Below are positions 8,508 through 16,519 of a stretch of DNA of 64,000 nucleotides, in pieces. How positions within the stretch are numbered: position 1 is the stretch's first letter; each line of letters begins with the position of its first letter. Made by a program: the position numbers and the translations under genes. Where the stretch lies: contig CACXVS010000002.1 in the NCBI GenBank assembly GCA_902771155.1, positions 20,690-84,689 of the forward strand, in the 5' to 3' direction. The notes under the pieces are model-generated. The model did no database searches. It saw nothing but the letters and a program-made list of their open reading frames with translations, and was not told the origin of the DNA. Source of the DNA: an uncultured Prevotellaceae bacterium (lineage in GTDB: Bacteria > Bacteroidota > Bacteroidia > Bacteroidales > Bacteroidaceae).

Positions 8508-9659
8508 TTATTTCTGAATAGTGGCAGCCGTTTCGTATTTGTGCGAGAAGGCCTGGATATACTTTTGGGTGAAAGACTTGAAGTCGCCATTGGCATCGAT
8601 CAGTGAGGCTTCGTCTTCGCCATACCACGACACGATATCGTTCAGTCCCCATGTAGTGAACACTTCGATACCATATCGGGAGGCCACTTCTACAAAGTTG
8701 TTGAAGATGGCCTCCTGAATGGTTTTATTGCTGTGATTGCTCACGTCGAACTCGGTAATCTGGAGTTCCACGCCCAGGTTGGCGTACCACCTGAACATCT
8801 CTTCAATCATGCCCTTGTCCTCCTGTTCCGATCCCCAGAAATGGCACTGCATGCCCAGTCCGTCTATCAGTCTGACGCCATGCTTCTGTTCGTATTGCCT
8901 GATGGTCCTGATTACCGTTTCGTAAGTCTGCTGTTTGGCTTTGTTGCCCTCGTTGTTGTCGTTATAGAACAGTTTCACCTCATGGCCAAACACCTCGCGC
9001 GCCATTTTGAAAACCTCGATATAGTAATGCTTTCCCAACACCTGATACCAGTAGTCGATGCGGATGCCCTCATCGTCGAAGTCGTAAGTCGTCAATCCCT
9101 CCTCCTCTTGGAACCTGAGCTCATCAGGGTCGGCCGCCATCTCGTTGATCACATCCACACAGTAAGCCATTGGGTATCGCTCCCTCAGGCACTGCATATA
9201 TCGCCTGATAAAGTCGAGCGCCAGTCTTTTTTGATCCTCTGGCGATCTGTGTTCAAGATAGGCCTTCAGTTGTGGTGGCACGTGCCAATACCACAGAATG
9301 GTATGAATCCTCATGTCGAGCTGGTAGCTCTGAGCAAATTGGTAGATCTTGTCAGCATACGAGAAGTCGAACAGCGCGTCGTTCACCTTGTCGTTGACAA
9401 AAGCCGGCTCGTCTGGGTGGAAGTATATCTCCATCTTCGTTTCGTTTTCGCAAGTCACGCTGTCCACATAGTGTTCGATGAAGGCCACCATCTTCGCCAT
9501 CCTGTCATAGTCGAGCCGATAGTAATAAGAGTCTGCCTTCTCCTTCTCCGAAGCCAGATACCTGTCTCTCTCTTCTATAAAATGCTCCCTGTCGCTGGAC
9601 TTGAAAATGGAAATCAAATCCACCGTCAGATACCTGATAGAACTTCCAAACCTCTTCAT
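8508..9659 (-). CDS. GH10 family glycosidase (endo-1,4-beta-xylanase-like)
   Basis: Family 10 features are HTILWYWHVPPQL, the acid/base motif DVINEM, and the nucleophile motif QITEFDVS, so the active site is complete. The usual reaction is internal cleavage of xylan chains. I chose ATG at 9659. The longer frame opens with GTG at 9755, but its first residues come from a palindromic element and do not look like protein. With the 9659 start the protein has about 383 residues and no signal peptide, which is unusual for a xylanase. It may act on imported oligosaccharides in the cytoplasm or may have lost its N-terminal end. No polysaccharide-utilisation genes sit beside it. Confidence 0.82.
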   Translation of the reverse strand: MKRFGSSIRYLTVDLISIFKSSDREHFIEERDRYLASEKEKADSYYYRLDYDRMAKMVAFIEHYVDSVTCENETKMEIYFHPDEPAFVNDKVNDALFDFSYADKIYQFAQSYQLDMRIHTILWYWHVPPQLKAYLEHRSPEDQKRLALDFIRRYMQCLRERYPMAYCVDVINEMAADPDELRFQEEEGLTTYDFDDEGIRIDYWYQVLGKHYYIEVFKMAREVFGHEVKLFYNDNNEGNKAKQQTYETVIRTIRQYEQKHGVRLIDGLGMQCHFWGSEQEDKGMIEEMFRWYANLGVELQITEFDVSNHSNKTIQEAIFNNFVEVASRYGIEVFTTWGLNDIVSWYGEDEASLIDANGDFKSFTQKYIQAFSHKYETAATIQK

Positions 9660-9714
9660 CTCTCTACAGATTTTGATTGCAAGATACGCTTGAGTAAATA
9701 ATCGTTGCTTATAG

Positions 9715-9777
9715 AGTACGTACGTTAGCGCACTCGAGTGCGCCTTAGGACGCACTGGAGTGCGTGCGTTACGTACT
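9715..9777. repeat. Nested palindromes upstream of the GH10 gene
   Basis: A 16-bp perfect palindrome GCGCACTCGAGTGCGC (9728-9743) and a near-palindrome ACGCACTGGAGTGCGT (9750-9765) share the core GCACTnnAGTGC. Both lie inside outer arms AGTACGTA (9715-9722) and TACGTACT (9770-9777). The block sits between the xylanase and a membrane-protein gene. It could be an operator pair or a small repeat element. Confidence 0.7.
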
Positions 9778-9792
9778 GAGAACCGTCTCCTG

Positions 9793-10350
9793 TTATTCTT
9801 CTTTTGTTTCCGTTACGAAACAGGCCACCAACCCGTAGGTGATGGTGGGGCGAATCCATATTTCGGTAAGCATGTAATCGGTGTATTCGTCGATGGGCTC
9901 AAGATAGATGTCGTAGTTGTAAAGTGCTGCAATGGCCATGTCAACGATAAAAATCATCCACAAGTTGCCCTTGGTGTAGCTCTTCCAGTTCTTGCGTGCA
10001 TAGAAGAAGGTGAGCATGAGGAGTAGCAACACCGAAAGCGAGAGACATGCCAGATGGAGGGAGTAAAAAGCCAGTGGGGGAGGAAAGAGAATGTCGCGCA
10101 GCAGTATCGTCATGCCCACACACAACGTGCACCAGTAGTTGAACTGCTGCGACTTGAGGCGGTTGAAGAAATACATCCACATCATGACCAGACAGGCCAT
10201 GTAGAACATGTTGAGTACGAGTTCGGGCCAAGCTTCTTCCAGTCCGAAGTAAAAGACTCCATAGAGCATCACACCCACTGAGAGTACAGCGGCAATGGCA
10301 GTAATACCGATGTCGAAGACTTTCGCTTTTTTTCTGAATTTGGTTTCCAT
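9793..10350 (-). CDS. Multi-pass membrane protein of unknown function
   Basis: The 185-residue protein is not recognised. After a short basic start (METKFRKKAK) come about five hydrophobic stretches, such as ITAIAAVLSVGVMLYGVFYF, VLNMFYMACLVMMWMYFF, LACLSLSVLLLLMLTFFY and WMIFIVDMAIAALYNY. It ends in an acidic tail. Its start is 19 bp past the stop of the aldo/keto reductase on the same strand, so the two are probably co-transcribed. No catalytic motif is visible. Confidence 0.7.
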   Translation of the reverse strand: METKFRKKAKVFDIGITAIAAVLSVGVMLYGVFYFGLEEAWPELVLNMFYMACLVMMWMYFFNRLKSQQFNYWCTLCVGMTILLRDILFPPPLAFYSLHLACLSLSVLLLLMLTFFYARKNWKSYTKGNLWMIFIVDMAIAALYNYDIYLEPIDEYTDYMLTEIWIRPTITYGLVACFVTETKEE

Positions 10351-10369
10351 GAGTCGTTTGATGAAATAG

Positions 10370-11731
10370 TTATCTTCTCCTGACGCGGAGTGTCTCTACG
10401 ATGCGGCTCATCTGGTTGGGGATGCGTATCTGTTGGGGACACTTAGGCAGGCACTCCTCGCAGTCCTGACAGGCGCGGGCCCACGTCTCGGCATCGGGCA
10501 GGGCCTTGCGATAGCCCTCGATAAACTGTTGCTGGCGCTCGGCATAGTCGGTGGCAGTGGGAGCGGGCAGGGGAAGGACGTGGTCGTTGACGGCCTGGTT
10601 GTAATAGGCGAAGTTACCGGGGATATTGACACCATAGGGGCAGGGCATGCAGTATTCGCAGGTGGTGCAAGGGATGGTGGGGAAGCCCGACATCTGGTCG
10701 GCAATATCAGCCAACAGGGCGTTTTCTGCCTCTGTGCATACCTCGAGCGGTGAGAAGGTCTCCACGTTGTCTATCAGATGCTCCATGCGGTTCATGCCAC
10801 TGAGCGTGGTCAGGATATTGGGATGAGAGCCCACCCATCGGAAGGCCCAGCGAGCCGTGCTGTCATCGGGGCGACGGGCTTTTAGCTGGTCTGTGAGTTC
10901 TTGGGCCATCTTACCGAAGGCACCACCACGCAGGGGTTCCATGACGACGCACTGGATGTCGAGTTTATCACATTTATTATATAGGTACTCTGCATCGGCA
11001 TCCTTTCTCCACCCGTTACCCAGCGAGGCATGGCGCCAGTCGAGGAAGTTCATCTGTATCTGTACAAAGTCCCAATGGTAGTCGTTGTTGTGGTCGAGCA
11101 GCCAGTCGAAGGCGCTCACATCGCCGTGGTATGAAAAACCCAGGTGGCGGATGCGGCCTGCCTCGCGCTCATTGAGCAGGAAGTCGAGCAGACCGTTGTC
11201 GAGGAAGCGCTTCTTGAGGGTATCCACACCTCCGCCACCGATGCTGTGCAACAGGTAGTAGTCGAGGTAATCGACCTTGAGCCGCTCGAACGACTGGCGA
11301 TACATCTTGACGGAATCCTTGAAGTCCCAGAGCCGTTCGTTCTGGTTCGACATCTTCGTGGCGATGAAGAATTTCTCACGGGGATGACGGGAGAGTGCAT
11401 TGCCGGTGAGCACCTCCGAGTCACCACGCATATACATCGGAGCCGTATCGAAATAGTTCACACCGTGGGCGATGGCATAGTCCACCAGTTCGTTGACCTC
11501 GTCCTGATCGTTGGGTAGGCGCATCATGCCGAAGCCCAACAGCGAGACCTGGTTGCCAGAGCCATGCTGTACACGGTAGGTCATGCGGTTATCAGCCGGC
11601 TGATCCTTCTCGTTCTGAGCCAAAGCACTGAGGGGCTCCATAGCCATGAGGGCCACGGCAGAACCTGTGCCGATGCCGAGTTTTCTGAGAAACTCGCGAC
11701 GGCTCATGTTTTCGTTGTCTAGTTTCTTCAT
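10370..11731 (-). CDS. Tat-exported aldo/keto reductase with ferredoxin-type 4Fe-4S domain
   Basis: The N terminus has a twin-arginine signal (SRREFLRKLG, then a hydrophobic stretch and ALAQ). The aldo/keto reductase barrel follows (DTAPMYMRGDSE, YYLLHSIGGGG, VMEPLRGGAFGKMA). The C terminus has two cysteine clusters (CTTCEYCMPCPYGVNIP and CQDCEECLPKCPQQIRIP) that should bind iron-sulfur clusters. Such proteins are probably periplasmic oxidoreductases of unknown substrate. A TATCTTTG box lies about 30 bp upstream on the same strand. The 453-residue length is normal for this fused type. Confidence 0.9.
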   Translation of the reverse strand: MKKLDNENMSRREFLRKLGIGTGSAVALMAMEPLSALAQNEKDQPADNRMTYRVQHGSGNQVSLLGFGMMRLPNDQDEVNELVDYAIAHGVNYFDTAPMYMRGDSEVLTGNALSRHPREKFFIATKMSNQNERLWDFKDSVKMYRQSFERLKVDYLDYYLLHSIGGGGVDTLKKRFLDNGLLDFLLNEREAGRIRHLGFSYHGDVSAFDWLLDHNNDYHWDFVQIQMNFLDWRHASLGNGWRKDADAEYLYNKCDKLDIQCVVMEPLRGGAFGKMAQELTDQLKARRPDDSTARWAFRWVGSHPNILTTLSGMNRMEHLIDNVETFSPLEVCTEAENALLADIADQMSGFPTIPCTTCEYCMPCPYGVNIPGNFAYYNQAVNDHVLPLPAPTATDYAERQQQFIEGYRKALPDAETWARACQDCEECLPKCPQQIRIPNQMSRIVETLRVRRR

Positions 11732-11760
11732 CTTCCTTCTATTTAGTTAGTTATTGGCGA

Positions 11761-11768
11761 CAAAGATA
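11761..11768 (-). promoter_or_regulatory. -7 box of the aldo/keto reductase gene
   Basis: Read on the minus strand the sequence is TATCTTTG, matching TAnnTTTG. It is 30 bp from the start codon at 11731. No clear TTTG -33 box is present. Confidence 0.5.
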
Positions 11769-11784
11769 CAAAAAAAATGGATTA

Positions 11785-11820
11785 TTTGAAAGGTTTTACA
11801 TAGTTTTTTGATATCTTTGC
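11785..11820 (+). promoter_or_regulatory. Promoter of the SDR gene
   Basis: TTTG at 11785-11788 and TATCTTTGC at 11812-11820 fit the Bacteroidetes consensus, although the spacing (23 bp) is longer than usual. The start codon lies 18 bp downstream. It diverges from the aldo/keto reductase promoter. Confidence 0.55.
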
Positions 11821-11838
11821 CAACAAAACCGCAAAGTG

Positions 11839-12561
11839 ATGAGTAGAGCTATAGTAATAGGAGCCTCTTCGGGTATAGGTAAAGAGGTGGCACAGATGTT
11901 GATTGACGAGGGTTGGACGGTTGGCTTGGCTGCCCGTCGTGATGGGAAGTTGCTGCCCACGATGCATGCCCACGAGGACAAGGTGAAAGTGGCAAAGATC
12001 GACGTGACAGCCAGTGATGCTGCTGACAAGTTGAACTTGCTGATCAAGCGAATCGGAGGGATGGACCTTTTCTTCTACGCAGCGGGGGTAGGCCATCAGA
12101 ACCGCGACCTGCAGGAGGATATCGAACTCACAACCGTTCGCACCAATGCCATCGGGTTTACCCATATGATAGGAGCGGCCTATCGTTACTTCGCTGCCAA
12201 TGGCGGTGGTCATATCGCAGCCATCACCTCGATAGCCGGTACGAAAGGACTGGGGCCGGCGCCTGCCTATTCGGCCACCAAGGCGATGCAGGCCACATAT
12301 CTGCAGTCGTTGGAGCAGTTGGCCTATGCCCAGGGATTGAAGATATGCTTTACGGATATCCGTCCCGGCTTCGTCGATACCGATCTGCTGTCGGGCACGC
12401 ATGATTATCCGATGCTGATGGAGGTGAAGCCTGTGGCCAAGGCCATCATGAAGGCTGTGAAGCAGAAAAAGCATGTCTGCGTCATCGACTGGCGATGGCG
12501 CCTGTTGACGGCTGTTTGGCGCAGGATTCCACGATGGATATGGCGGCGGATGAAACTCTGA
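11839..12561 (+). CDS. SDR family NAD(P)-dependent oxidoreductase
   Basis: A classic short-chain dehydrogenase of about 240 residues. The Rossmann glycine motif is GASSGIGKEVA at the N terminus, and the catalytic YxxxK is in PAYSATKAMQ. The substrate cannot be read from the sequence. I chose the ATG at 11839. A GTG directly before it (11836) is an alternative. The gene stands alone, between divergent promoters on the left and the aromatic attenuator on the right. Confidence 0.88.
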   Translation: MSRAIVIGASSGIGKEVAQMLIDEGWTVGLAARRDGKLLPTMHAHEDKVKVAKIDVTASDAADKLNLLIKRIGGMDLFFYAAGVGHQNRDLQEDIELTTVRTNAIGFTHMIGAAYRYFAANGGGHIAAITSIAGTKGLGPAPAYSATKAMQATYLQSLEQLAYAQGLKICFTDIRPGFVDTDLLSGTHDYPMLMEVKPVAKAIMKAVKQKKHVCVIDWRWRLLTAVWRRIPRWIWRRMKL

Positions 12562-12604
12562 AATAGAAAAATGTAAGCAGAAAAGCAATTTTTCTTGCAA
12601 AATA

Positions 12605-12637
12605 TTTGTTTGTTTCGCGAAAAAGTGATAATTTTGC
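12605..12637 (+). promoter_or_regulatory. Promoter of the aromatic amino-acid operon
   Basis: TTTG at 12605-12608 is followed after 20 bp by TAATTTTGC at 12629-12637. The leader peptide starts 27 bp downstream, which leaves a short 5' leader before the peptide. Confidence 0.78.
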
Positions 12638-12663
12638 ACCCGATTGAACAAAAACGAGAGATT

Positions 12664-12741
12664 ATGTCAATGTTGAACGCTTACTTTTACGGCTATTACT
12701 TTTACTTTGCAGAAAACTGTGAAGCGGTAGGTCGTAAGTAA
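12664..12741 (+). CDS. Phe/Tyr-rich leader peptide (attenuator)
   Basis: An ATG-started ORF of 25 residues contains the run YFYGYYFYF at residues 7-15: five Tyr and three Phe with a single Gly. Such a run is the hallmark of a leader peptide that senses charged tRNA-Phe and tRNA-Tyr. It lies directly after a Bacteroidetes promoter and 115 bp before pheA. Its last codons contain the antiterminator strand GTGAAGCGG (12719-12727). I expect no function for the peptide itself; its translation is the signal. Confidence 0.85.
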   Translation: MSMLNAYFYGYYFYFAENCEAVGRK

Positions 12742-12816
12742 CAATTGAAGAATTGAAAAATTGAAGAATTGAAATAGGGCTCCGCTTCACGATAAGGTGA
12801 AAGCGGAGTTTTTATT
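12719..12816 (+). promoter_or_regulatory. Transcription attenuator of the pheA operon
   Basis: The terminator is CTCCGCTTCAC (12780-12790) paired with GTGAAAGCGGAG (12797-12808), with one bulged A and a U-rich run at 12809-12816. The competing strand GTGAAGCGG (12719-12727), at the end of the leader peptide, is perfectly complementary to the 5' terminator arm CCGCTTCAC (12782-12790). A ribosome stalled on the Tyr/Phe codons (12682-12708) leaves this strand free to block the terminator. A ribosome that reaches the stop at 12739 covers it, and the terminator forms. Confidence 0.82.
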
Positions 12817-12856
12817 TAAAGGTAAATAATTAAAAGGTAAAAAAGTAAAAAAAGAT

Positions 12857-13699
12857 ATGAAGAGAATTGCCATACAGGGAATTGAGGGTTCGTTCCACGA
12901 TATCGCGGCCCACTTGTATTTCGAGGGAGAGCAGATACAGTTGATCTGCTGCAGTACCTTCGAGCAGGTGTTTGCCCATATCAAGCAGGACCCCACAGCC
13001 ATCGGTATGCTCGCCATCGAGAATACGATAGCCGGATCGTTGCTGCACAACTATGAGTTGCTGCGCGACTCGGGGACAACCGTAGTGGGGGAGCATAAGT
13101 TGCACATCTCGCATTGCATCTGCTGTCTGCCTGAGGACGACTGGGGCACGATTACCGAAGTGCACTCTCATCCTGTGGCCCTGATGCAGTGTCGCCAGTT
13201 CCTGGCTCAGCATCCGCAGTTGAAGAATGTGGAGGCGGAAGACACGGCCGGATCGGCCCAGATGATTGCCGAGGGCCAGAAAAAGGGATGGGCCGCCATC
13301 TGTCATGCTGAGGCTGCCAAACTCTATGGATTGAAAGTGCTCGAGGATCATATTGAGGACAACAAGCATAACTTTACGAGGTTTCTGGTGGTGTCGAATC
13401 CCAACAAGGCCGATATGCTGCGCCCGTTGACAGAGGCCAACAAGTCGAGCATCGTGTTCTCACTGCCTCATGAGGAGGGCTCGCTGAGTCATGTTCTGGC
13501 CATCCTTTCGTTCTACAAGATCAACCTGACGAAGATTCAGTCGCTGCCGATTATCGGACGAGAGTGGGAGTACCTGTTCTATGTCGATGTGATGTACGAC
13601 GATCTGACACGATACCGTCAGAGTATTGATGCGATTATACCGCTCACTAAGGACTTGAAGATATTAGGAGAATACAGAGACGGGAGACAGACGAATTAG
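12857..13699 (+). CDS. pheA: Prephenate dehydratase
   Basis: This enzyme converts prephenate to phenylpyruvate in Phe synthesis. The 280-residue protein starts with KRIAIQGIEGSFHDIAA and has the catalytic NFTRF motif near residue 173. A C-terminal ACT domain begins near residue 195 (SSIVFSLPHEEGSLSHVLAI). The ACT motif that is ESRP in many Phe-inhibited enzymes reads QSLP here, so feedback control by Phe may differ. There is no fused chorismate mutase; that domain is on the DAHP synthase in the same operon. It is the first structural gene after the attenuator. Confidence 0.93.
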   Translation: MKRIAIQGIEGSFHDIAAHLYFEGEQIQLICCSTFEQVFAHIKQDPTAIGMLAIENTIAGSLLHNYELLRDSGTTVVGEHKLHISHCICCLPEDDWGTITEVHSHPVALMQCRQFLAQHPQLKNVEAEDTAGSAQMIAEGQKKGWAAICHAEAAKLYGLKVLEDHIEDNKHNFTRFLVVSNPNKADMLRPLTEANKSSIVFSLPHEEGSLSHVLAILSFYKINLTKIQSLPIIGREWEYLFYVDVMYDDLTRYRQSIDAIIPLTKDLKILGEYRDGRQTN

Positions 13700-13736
13700 T
13701 TGATAGATTATAGTTGATAGATTATAGTTTATAGTT

Positions 13737-14909
13737 ATGATTACCAAAATACAACCAGCAGAGAGACTTAGTTTAGTACAGGAGTACTATTTTAGTAGGA
13801 AATTGAAGGAAGTGGCCCAGTTGAATGCCGAGGGCAAGGATATCATCAGTCTTGCCATCGGTAGTCCGGATATGCCGCCATCAGAACAGACCATCAATAA
13901 ACTGTGCGAGGTGGCTCGTCAGCCCAATGCACATGGTTACCAGCCCACGATGGGTACACCAGAACTTCGCGAGGCGATGGCTGGTTTCTATAAACGCTGG
14001 TATGGTGTTGACTTGGATGCCAAGACAGAGGTGCTCCCACTGATCGGTTCGAAGGAGGGCATCCTGCATGTTACGCTGGCTTTTGTGAACCCAGGCGACG
14101 AGGTGCTGGTGCCTAACCCCGGCTACCCCACTTACACTTCGCTCTCGAAGATACTGGGTGCGAAGATCGTGAACTACAATCTGCGTGAGGATAACGGTTG
14201 GCAGCCCGATTTCGAGGAACTTGAGAAAATGGACCTCTCGAGGGTGAATCTGATGTGGACCAACTATCCCAACATGCCAACGGGAGGCAGGGCCCAGCGC
14301 GCCACCTACGAGCGACTGGTGAAGTTTGCCAAGGAGCATAGCATCGTCGTTGTGAACGACAATCCCTATTCGTTTATCCTGAGCGAGGAACATCTGAGTA
14401 TCCTCCAGATACCTGGTGCCAAGGACTGCTGTGTTGAGTTCAACTCTATGTCGAAGAGTCATAACATGCCAGGCTGGCGTGTAGGACTCTGTGCCACCAA
14501 TGCCGAGTTTATCACATGGATCCTGAAGGTGCAGTCGAATATAGAGAGCGGCACCTTCCGTGGCATCCAACTGGCTGCGGCTGAGGCTTATAACAACAGT
14601 GAGGAGTGGCATCGTGAGTACAATATCGACACCTATGCGCGTCGTCGCCAGTGGGCAGAGAAGATTATGGAAGTCTTGGGTTGCACCTATGATAAGAACC
14701 AGGTGGGTATGTTCCTCTGGGGCAAGATTCCCGAGAGCATTCAGAACGTAGAGGACCTGACGGAGCGTGTGCTCCATGAGGCGCGAGTGTTCATCACCCC
14801 GGGTTTCATCTTCGGCAGCAACGGTCAGCGCTATATCCGCATCTCCCTCTGTGCCAAGGAGGAAAAAATCGAAGCCGCCCTTCATAGAATTGAAGAATTG
14901 AAGGATTGA
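13737..14909 (+). CDS. PLP-dependent class I/II aminotransferase, probably aromatic
   Basis: The 390-residue fold-type I aminotransferase shows the PLP-binding lysine in SMSKSHNMPGWR (about Lys240), NPGYPTY and the NDNPYSF segment. Its position between pheA and the DAHP synthase suggests that it transaminates phenylpyruvate and 4-hydroxyphenylpyruvate. Related enzymes use aspartate or diaminopimelate, so the substrate is inferred from context. The last codons (IEELKD) and the stop lie inside the (TTGAAGAA)n repeat that follows. Confidence 0.85.
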   Translation: MITKIQPAERLSLVQEYYFSRKLKEVAQLNAEGKDIISLAIGSPDMPPSEQTINKLCEVARQPNAHGYQPTMGTPELREAMAGFYKRWYGVDLDAKTEVLPLIGSKEGILHVTLAFVNPGDEVLVPNPGYPTYTSLSKILGAKIVNYNLREDNGWQPDFEELEKMDLSRVNLMWTNYPNMPTGGRAQRATYERLVKFAKEHSIVVVNDNPYSFILSEEHLSILQIPGAKDCCVEFNSMSKSHNMPGWRVGLCATNAEFITWILKVQSNIESGTFRGIQLAAAEAYNNSEEWHREYNIDTYARRRQWAEKIMEVLGCTYDKNQVGMFLWGKIPESIQNVEDLTERVLHEARVFITPGFIFGSNGQRYIRISLCAKEEKIEAALHRIEELKD

Positions 14910-15353
14910 AGAATTGAAGAATTGAAAAAATGAAGAATTGAAATTCTTATGAAGGAGATTGTGATTGCGAATTTAAGTTTAGACTTTGCTCTGCGAATAG
15001 TGAATCTGTATAAGTATTTATGCATTGACAAGCAAGAGCATGTGATGTCTAAGCAATTGCTACGCAGTGGAACAAGTATAGGAGCGAATATAGCGGAAAG
15101 TGAACATGCGCAAAGTAAAGCTGACTTTCAGGCAAAGTTGTACATTTCTCTTAAAGAGGCAAATGAAACAAAATATTGGTTAACTTTGCTAAGTAGGTCT
15201 TCTTTTCTATCAGATGATGAGTATGAGTCGTTAATGAAAGATTTGCGTATTATTATAGGTACATTAGTAAATACAATTAAAAAAATAAAAGATAACCCAA
15301 CAGAATTGTAAGAATAGAAAAACTTCAATTTTTCAATTCTTCAATTCTTCAAC
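14886..15353. repeat. Inverted (TTGAAGAA)n arms flanking the S23 gene
   Basis: The left arm (14886-14946) is built from GAATTGAA/GAAGAATT units. The right arm (15321-15353) is the complement (TTCAATTTTTCAATTCTTCA). The S23 four-helix-bundle ORF fills the space between. The same arms occur almost back to back, without the gene, at 16429-16510, 17311-17392 and 63034-63142. Confidence 0.75.
14949..15311 (+). CDS. Four-helix bundle protein (S23 / 23S rRNA intervening-sequence family)
   Basis: The 120-residue helical protein has the family pattern: LSLDFALRIVNLYKYL, LLRSGTSIGANIAES, AKLYISLKEANETKYWL and a last helix LRIIIGTLVNTIKKIK. S23 proteins are small basic bundles first seen in rRNA intervening sequences, and the Avd accessory protein of diversity-generating retroelements belongs to the same fold family. 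Their general role is unclear. The gene is more AT-rich than its neighbours, interrupts an aromatic operon, and is enclosed by inverted repeat arms, all of which suggest recent insertion. Confidence 0.88.
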   Translation: MKEIVIANLSLDFALRIVNLYKYLCIDKQEHVMSKQLLRSGTSIGANIAESEHAQSKADFQAKLYISLKEANETKYWLTLLSRSSFLSDDEYESLMKDLRIIIGTLVNTIKKIKDNPTEL

Positions 15354-15364
15354 TTTAAAAAGTT

Positions 15365-16429
15365 ATGGAACTGGAATTAGCACCATTGAATTTACCGAGT
15401 GACAATGAACGTCCCTTCGTGATTGCAGGCCCTTGCTCTGCAGAAACAGAGGAACAAGTGATGACAACGGCACGTGAACTGGCCATGAAAGGCTGTCACA
15501 ACTTCCGTGCAGGCGTGTGGAAACCCCGTACCAAACCCGGTGGTTTCGAAGGTCACGGAGAGCCTGCCCTCGTATGGCTGGCCCAAGTGAAGAAAGAGAC
15601 GAAGATGCTCGTCTCTACCGAGGTCGCCACACCTGAGCATGTGGAACTGGCATTGAAGTATGGCATCGATATCCTCTGGATAGGTGCCCGTACCTCGGCT
15701 AACCCCTTCGCCATGCAGGCCATTGCCGATGCCTTGAAGGGTGTCGATGTGCCTGTATTCGTGAAGAATCCCGTCAATCCTGATTTGGAACTCTGGATTG
15801 GTGCCTTGGAGCGCATCAACCAGGCTGGCATCAAGCGGTTGGGAGCCATCCATCGTGGTTTCTCGAGTTATGAACAGAAGATTTATCGTAACGCACCAAT
15901 GTGGCAGATTCCCATCGAGTTACGTCGTCGTATTCCCGAGTTGCCAATCATTAGTGACCCCTCTCATATCGGAGGTCGTCGCGAACTGGTGGCCCCACTT
16001 TGTCAGCAGGCTATGGACCTCGGTTTCGACGGACTGATCATTGAGAGTCACTGTGATCCTGACAAGGCTTGGAGCGATGCCAAGCAACAGGTGACACCCG
16101 ATGTACTCGACTATATCCTGAGTCTGTTGGTGATTCGTGATGAGAAGCAGTCGACGGAGGGAATCAGTCAGTTGCGTAAGCAGATTGATGAGCTCGACAA
16201 CCAGTTGATGGATCTGTTGGCCAAGCGTATGAAGGTGTGCCGCGAGATTGGTCAGTACAAGAAGGAGCACAACATGACCGTGCTGCAGGCCAACCGCTAT
16301 AATGAGATCCTGAACAAGCGTGGTGCCCAGGGTTCGCTCTGTGGTATGGATCCGGAGTTTGTCGCCCACGTCTTCGAGAACATCCACGAGGAGAGTGTTC
16401 GTCAGCAAATAGAGATCATTAACAAATAG
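15365..16429 (+). CDS. Bifunctional DAHP synthase / chorismate mutase
   Basis: The N-terminal part (about residues 1-255) is a 3-deoxy-7-phosphoheptulonate synthase of the AroA-beta type (FVIAGPCSAETEEQV, FRAGVWKPRTKPGGFEG, DPSHIGGRRELV). It performs the first step of the shikimate pathway. The C-terminal part (about 262-354) is an AroQ-type chorismate mutase (QLRKQIDELDNQLMDLLAKR). The fusion links pathway entry to the branch toward Phe and Tyr, matching its place between pheA and tyrA. The operon promoter and attenuator lie upstream of pheA. Confidence 0.93.
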   Translation: MELELAPLNLPSDNERPFVIAGPCSAETEEQVMTTARELAMKGCHNFRAGVWKPRTKPGGFEGHGEPALVWLAQVKKETKMLVSTEVATPEHVELALKYGIDILWIGARTSANPFAMQAIADALKGVDVPVFVKNPVNPDLELWIGALERINQAGIKRLGAIHRGFSSYEQKIYRNAPMWQIPIELRRRIPELPIISDPSHIGGRRELVAPLCQQAMDLGFDGLIIESHCDPDKAWSDAKQQVTPDVLDYILSLLVIRDEKQSTEGISQLRKQIDELDNQLMDLLAKRMKVCREIGQYKKEHNMTVLQANRYNEILNKRGAQGSLCGMDPEFVAHVFENIHEESVRQQIEIINK

Positions 16430-16510
16430 AATTGAAGAGTTGAAGAATTGAAAAATTGAAGTCCATACAAAAAGAAAAACTTCAATTCTTCAATTCTTCA
16501 ATTCTTAAAC
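16429..16510. repeat. Empty inverted-repeat element between the DAHP synthase gene and tyrA
   Basis: The left arm GAATTGAAGAGTTGAAGAAT and more (16429-16461) is followed by 17 bp and the complementary right arm CTTCAATTCTTCAATTCTTC (16479-16507). It could form a long AT-rich hairpin in the mRNA. It is the same element type as the one around the S23 gene but has no cargo. Confidence 0.75.
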
Positions 16511-16519
16511 TTTAAAATT

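Noticed and set aside
8733..9701. A 322-codon forward frame opposite the GH10 gene
   Set aside because: It is the antisense shadow of a gene with clear family 10 active-site motifs.
9660..9755. GTG start at 9755 for the GH10 gene
   Set aside because: The extra residues are encoded by nested palindromes and the next ATG at 9659 begins plausible protein sequence.
11782..12651. A 289-codon reverse frame opposite the SDR gene
   Set aside because: The forward strand carries GASSGIG and YxxxK motifs with a promoter; the reverse frame has no family pattern.
14949..15311. The S23 gene as the Avd accessory of a retroelement acting on the 55889 adhesin
   Set aside because: No reverse transcriptase or template repeat is near it, and it lies 43 kb from the candidate target; shared fold alone is not enough.
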